Source: Rhynchonema sp. JSB1_4 | Lineage: Eukaryota; Nematoda; Chromadorea; Monhysterida; Xyalidae | Length of the DNA: 64,000 nucleotides | Assembly (NCBI GenBank): GCA_030248065.1 | Contig: JASAMV010005928.1 | Location: forward strand, 62,001-126,000 | Direction of reading: 5' to 3' | Part shown: positions 60,671 through 64,000 of the stretch, piece by piece | Numbering within the stretch: the stretch's first letter is position 1 | Layout: every line of letters starts with the position of its first letter | Translations under genes and position numbers: made by a program | Notes under the pieces: generated by a model | The model's database searches: none | The model's input: the letters and a program-made list of their open reading frames with translations, nothing else | Told to the model about the DNA's origin: nothing

Positions 60671-62194
60671 CTCACGAAAAGACCGTGGTGCCGTATTGCA
60701 CCAAGTACGATTATTTATATATGGCCATGTGACTGACTTTCAGAGCAAAACACGTGAGAGTATGCCACTGTTTCCGAAAGTCGTTGTTCAGAAATCAATT
60801 TTATGATGTTTACTTGTCAGGCCTCCACATTTGAAATCAAATTAAAGAGCAGGAAAGACTGCTGCTAGCCATGAATCATGTGACTGATACTGCAGGAGCC
60901 TGTTTTTTGTTGGGAATTGTCGCTTGGAAACTGATGTGAGGGCATGTTGGCTGTCAAAAGACTGAATATTGTGGGGTGCGCTGGACACAATCGTATACGC
61001 CAACAAAACATGTATTTTGATGGTCAAGACTGCCAAAAGCACAAGCATGTTTAAAAGTATAATAACATGAGCGACTTGGTAACGTCTAGTTTGCAATATT
61101 ATACAGTACATTCACAGATGTGAATAGTCCGATGTTGTGCAAAAGATTATTATCGGAAAGGAGTAAGCGTTCAAAACGAGCAAACTAGCCAGATGCGACA
61201 AAAATGGAGGAAACTCAAAATTGACGGAATGTCAACATTGCCGAAGGAGTAAATAAGGTCAAACAAAAAGACGAGTCTTAGTTGAGAAAATTCGAATGGC
61301 TTCACAAAATAAAAGCATGCGAAAATAATTTGTAAAAAAACGCTTATCCCCTGCTTAACACAACAACCGAGACTGCATGGCGGACGGGCAATTGAGCAAA
61401 GCACATTTGAGCAAGACCACTTTGAGCAAGCGAAAAAGGGCAGAGTCCAAAAGAGCAGAACCTGAAAACGAATAGGCCTGAGCCTAAGCCTAAGCCCAAA
61501 CACAAAACTAATCTTAAGTGTATGCCTAAGCCTAAGCCTAAGCCTGACACCAAATCAGCCTAAGCCTAAGCCATTGGAACAAAATAAGTGCTCTGCTCTT
61601 TTGGCCTTGCTCTTTTTCACTTGCTCCAAGTGGTCTTGCTCAAATGTGCTTTGCTCAATTGTCCGGCCACCGACTGGATAATGCAGATACCGCCGAGTTT
61701 ACATACCGAGTCACACAAAAGAACATTGGAGCTGCATAAGAAAAGTTCTAGCTTTGGTACAGAGCATATTATTCGAGTAATAATAACACAATTGAAATGA
61801 GGTGACACAATTCTCGATCACAGTAAAATTGTAAACACAACCCTTCCCCCAGAATACAACCACCGCCCCGGAATAGCCCCCAGATGGTGGCCGGGAATTA
61901 AATGTGCCCCGGGAATAGAGCCTCCTAAAGGAAATCTCCCATTGAGGTGACTATAGGATTGCTTTTATTACACGGATTGTATACAACATTTGTCACTCCG
62001 TTAGATGATTAAATCCCCCCTATGTCGATGAATATGCTCGAATTGCGATTATGAGAGAATAATCCCCTGTCGAACGCACTTCTTGGAACATTTTCCAGAT
62101 TTGGATCAGTGAACAATAGAGAGTCCCCACAGCTCCCAACATTGGGCCCTTGTATTTAGGTTTTCACTGTAAACATGCTCTCATGGACCCCGAT
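60671..62194. other. Stretch with a palindromic element and degenerate repeat, no gene
   Basis: Apart from the palindrome at 61379-61672, there is a C-rich stretch at about 61840-62070 with words such as CCCCGGAATAG and CCCGGGAATAGAG, which looks like an old dispersed repeat. No exon was found. Confidence 0.45.
61379..61672. mobile_element. Palindromic element with a telomere-like GCCTAA core
   Basis: The arms of about 85 bp are inverse copies with a few mismatches; the left begins GGCGGACGGGCAATTGAGC and contains CACATTTGAGCAAGACCAC. The loop (about 61476-61572) is largely GCCTAA units, about eight or nine in three blocks, the complement of the nematode telomere repeat TTAGGC. Blocks are separated by short diverged spacers. 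No coding sequence; open frames read as Gly-Leu polymers. Confidence 0.82.
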
Positions 62195-62427
62195 TCATTG
62201 CAACGTCTGGTAAATGGCACCTGGATGTGCAACAAAGCTCAGACAAAAGTGGGTGGCGTGTGCCCAGTGCAGTCGACAGGTGGCGTTGTAGGTGAAGAAG
62301 GTGTACGTGGCGCACAAGGATTCCCGCGCACACAACATCATGCAATCACCCTGTCGATTGGCTGTTTTGTCCGCTCCGATCTCCGTGCCCACTCCCATTT
62401 GGTCCCTTCTGCCTTGATAGTGACAAT
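62195..62427 (-). CDS. PAN/Apple-domain exon
   Basis: A minus-strand exon follows the acceptor ttttttag and runs to TGA at 62195. It reads DCHYQGRRDQMGVGTEIG.., NRQGDCMMLCARESLCATYT, YNATCRLHWAHATHFCLSF. The C-x3-C-x5-C and later Cys-x-Leu pattern is that of a PAN/Apple domain, an extracellular binding fold. The last residues, AHPGAIYQTLQ, may be intronic, since a donor (CCAG/gtgcca) precedes them. No upstream exon is evident; the next 600 bp contain MITE copy 3. It is not the same gene as that at 33194 but is of the same domain family. Confidence 0.6.
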
Positions 62428-62587
62428 CTAAAAATTATGCGACTGCTTTTTTTAGAAACATTGGACATGTTGTTTTTTCAATAAATATCTCACTTAGACT
62501 AGCACAGGTCGGATAGCCCGCTGGCGGGGCGGCAGGGAGGTAGTCGCAAACTGAAATAAGGAAAGCATGTTGGCAGGCAATGACAAC

Positions 62588-63093
62588 CAGGGTTGGGCAA
62601 AAAAAACGACGGCGTTTTTTTTAAAAAAAGACGTTTTTTTTTAAAAAACGCCTGGGTCGTTTTCCGTTTTTTTTAAATCCTGAATTTCCTTGATTTTTCC
62701 TGATTTTTCAGGGAAAGTACCCTGATTATTAAGGAAAATCAATTTTTTGTCCCATTTTTTTCAAAAAATTTTCGACCAATTTTTACTTTGTCGAGATACG
62801 TCGATATACGGAGTTTGACTTTCAGTGATGACCCCGGCCAAAGTTGGTCCCACGATGCGGGTCTGATATGGGATCTTAGCAACTCGCTAGAAAAGGGTTG
62901 CAACCTGTTTATTTTGCCTCAGAACACATAGAATGACTTCATTTAACCACGTTTTCTTCCCAACATGAGCGTTTTCCAATTTTTTTGGGGCATATTTTGA
63001 TCATCTGGGCGTTTTAAAAAGAAACGTTTTTAAAAAAAACTTTTGTTTAAAAAAAAAACGATTTTTCGAAAAAAAGTTTTTTGCCCAACCCTG
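62588..63093. mobile_element. hAT-like MITE, copy 3 (506 bp)
   Basis: Same family as 18521 and 45445. Ends CAGGGTTGGGCAAAAAA and TTTTTTGCCCAACCCTG. The 8-bp duplication atgacaac lies at 62580-62587 and 63094-63101. It is slightly shorter because some A/T runs are contracted. Confidence 0.93.
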
Positions 63094-63701
63094 ATGACAA
63101 CCAGTTAACGTACAGTACCATCAACGCAAAGGGGCCGGTTCGCCGGTCCTCGGCGGCGAGCTGTTAGGATAATAGGTATAGGCAAGCAGCAGCAGTCAAG
63201 TGACCGACACTGGCCACCGGTGAAAAGCATAAAATCAATCGATACATTCATGCGCTCGTGTGTTTGTTTGTGTGGACACTGCTTGTGTCCTGTTTTGTGC
63301 ATCCTAATCACGTTTTTTTAATAAAATTTTGGTTTTCTAGGGCTGACCGGAATGTTATGAATTGATTTTAAGAAAAGTAAGTCGAAGTAAAACATAAGAC
63401 TTTACATGCCTTCCACATTGCCGCGCATGTTTATAACGACTCATAAACTGACACTTTAACAACAGTAAACGGTTATTTATTTGCCTTCCGTGCCGGTCCA
63501 GGAAGACCAAGAAAGCGATCCAACAAACAGCAAAGCACACATGGCGCATGCAAATATCTATTGATTCCGTGCTTTTCGCCGGCGGCCAGTGCCGAACACT
63601 TGGCTGCTGCTGCTCGCCTACACCTATGTACATAACACGCTGCAGTCCCTCCGCCGGCACACGCAGGTCAATGTTACACTTAGCATTGCTGGTATAGTAG
63701 G

Positions 63702-63940
63702 TTTCTAATTTCGTTGCCTCATGCATTTTTACAGACGCAGGAAAACTCCCGTTCGAAGTCGAAGCAGGCAACAAGCTCAACACACAGTCAACAAGCCACG
63801 CGGCTGACACACACAGCTTGTGTGACTGAAACATTCGAAATGCACACGAGCCAGCTGCGTGGCTTGTTAACGGTGTGTTTCGACTTCGAACGGGAGTTTT
63901 CCTGCGTCTGTAAAAATGCATGAGGCAACGAAATTAGAAA
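63702..63940. mobile_element. Palindromic MITE-like element, about 240 bp
   Basis: The arms share TTTCTAATTTCGTTGCCTCA and TTTTTACAGACGCAGGAAAA in inverse orientation. One arm carries an extra run of about 15 bp (GCAGGCAACAAGCTC). The centre is CACACACAGCTTGTGTGACT. Mirror frames of 60-190 codons that overlap it are by-products. Confidence 0.78.
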
Positions 63941-64000
63941 TTTACAATACTGTATTTATTTCCAATCAAATTTCGTCGCTCCAACCTGACACGCAATCCC

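Noticed and set aside
61344..61553. Gly-Leu-rich open frame (VSGLGLGLG..)
   Set aside because: It is a translation of the telomere-like GCCTAA repeat inside a palindromic element.
63355..63921. 188-codon minus-strand open frame
   Set aside because: Half of it is the palindromic element at 63702-63940; the rest resembles nothing.

Overview
The window is eukaryotic nuclear DNA: protein-coding genes are split into many short exons with GT..AG introns, long gene-free stretches separate them, and there are many small palindromic and terminal-inverted-repeat elements. The gene families (IQSEC-type Arf GEF, GnRH/vasopressin-type GPCR, PAN and C-type lectin domains, METTL24-like methyltransferase, a cysteine-rich C-terminus resembling IL-17) indicate an animal. 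GCCTAA-type interstitial repeats match the nematode telomere unit TTAGGC, so a nematode with a repeat-rich, fairly low-density genome is my best guess, but I cannot fix the species.

Layout: 1-10 kb has no gene I can support. 10.0-17.7 kb (+) is an IQSEC/Schizo-type Arf guanine-nucleotide exchange factor in 17 traceable exons. 19.6-22.0 kb (+) holds a PLAT-like exon and a single-pass membrane protein, with nested transposable elements in an intron. 22.6-26.1 kb (-) is a class A peptide-type GPCR. 28.4-30.0 kb is a TTAA-flanked foldback element. 30.2-31.2 kb (-) is a small-molecule-type SAM methyltransferase. 31.9-32.2 kb is a very long CA microsatellite. 33.2-34.4 kb (-) has PAN-domain and C-type-lectin-like C-terminal exons. 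36.1-36.7 kb is a dense array of GGAAATATTTCC dyads. 37.7-40.7 kb (+) is a 322-residue ATP-grasp ligase of a family I know mainly from bacteria and fungi. 40.95-43.0 kb (-) is a METTL24/Methyltransf_22-type protein. 46.1-47.8 kb (+) is an unrecognised secreted or membrane protein, followed by a perfect 110-bp-arm hairpin at 48.6-48.9 kb. 50.7-59.9 kb (+) is a multi-cysteine-domain (Ly6-like), mucin-stalked, probably GPI-anchored surface protein with two possible 3' ends; one of its introns is 4.75 kb of foldback, tandem repeat and 168-bp satellite. 60.4-60.7 kb (+) is the cysteine-rich C-terminal exon of a possible IL-17-like cytokine. 62.2-62.4 kb (-) is a PAN-domain exon.

Exon models were built by hand from splice signals, phase continuity and family resemblance; phases agree throughout for the IQSEC, ATP-grasp and Ly6/mucin genes. 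No genes form operons. Many predicted proteins are membrane, secreted or GPI-anchored. Repeats include three near-identical 0.5-kb hAT-like MITEs with clear 8-bp target duplications, two TTAA-flanked foldback elements (one inserted into the arm of another palindrome, with the other arm as a natural empty site), and several single palindromes. A 10-mer, TGATGTTTCA, occurs nine times on both strands, almost only in two gene clusters and often at splice junctions; I cannot explain it.
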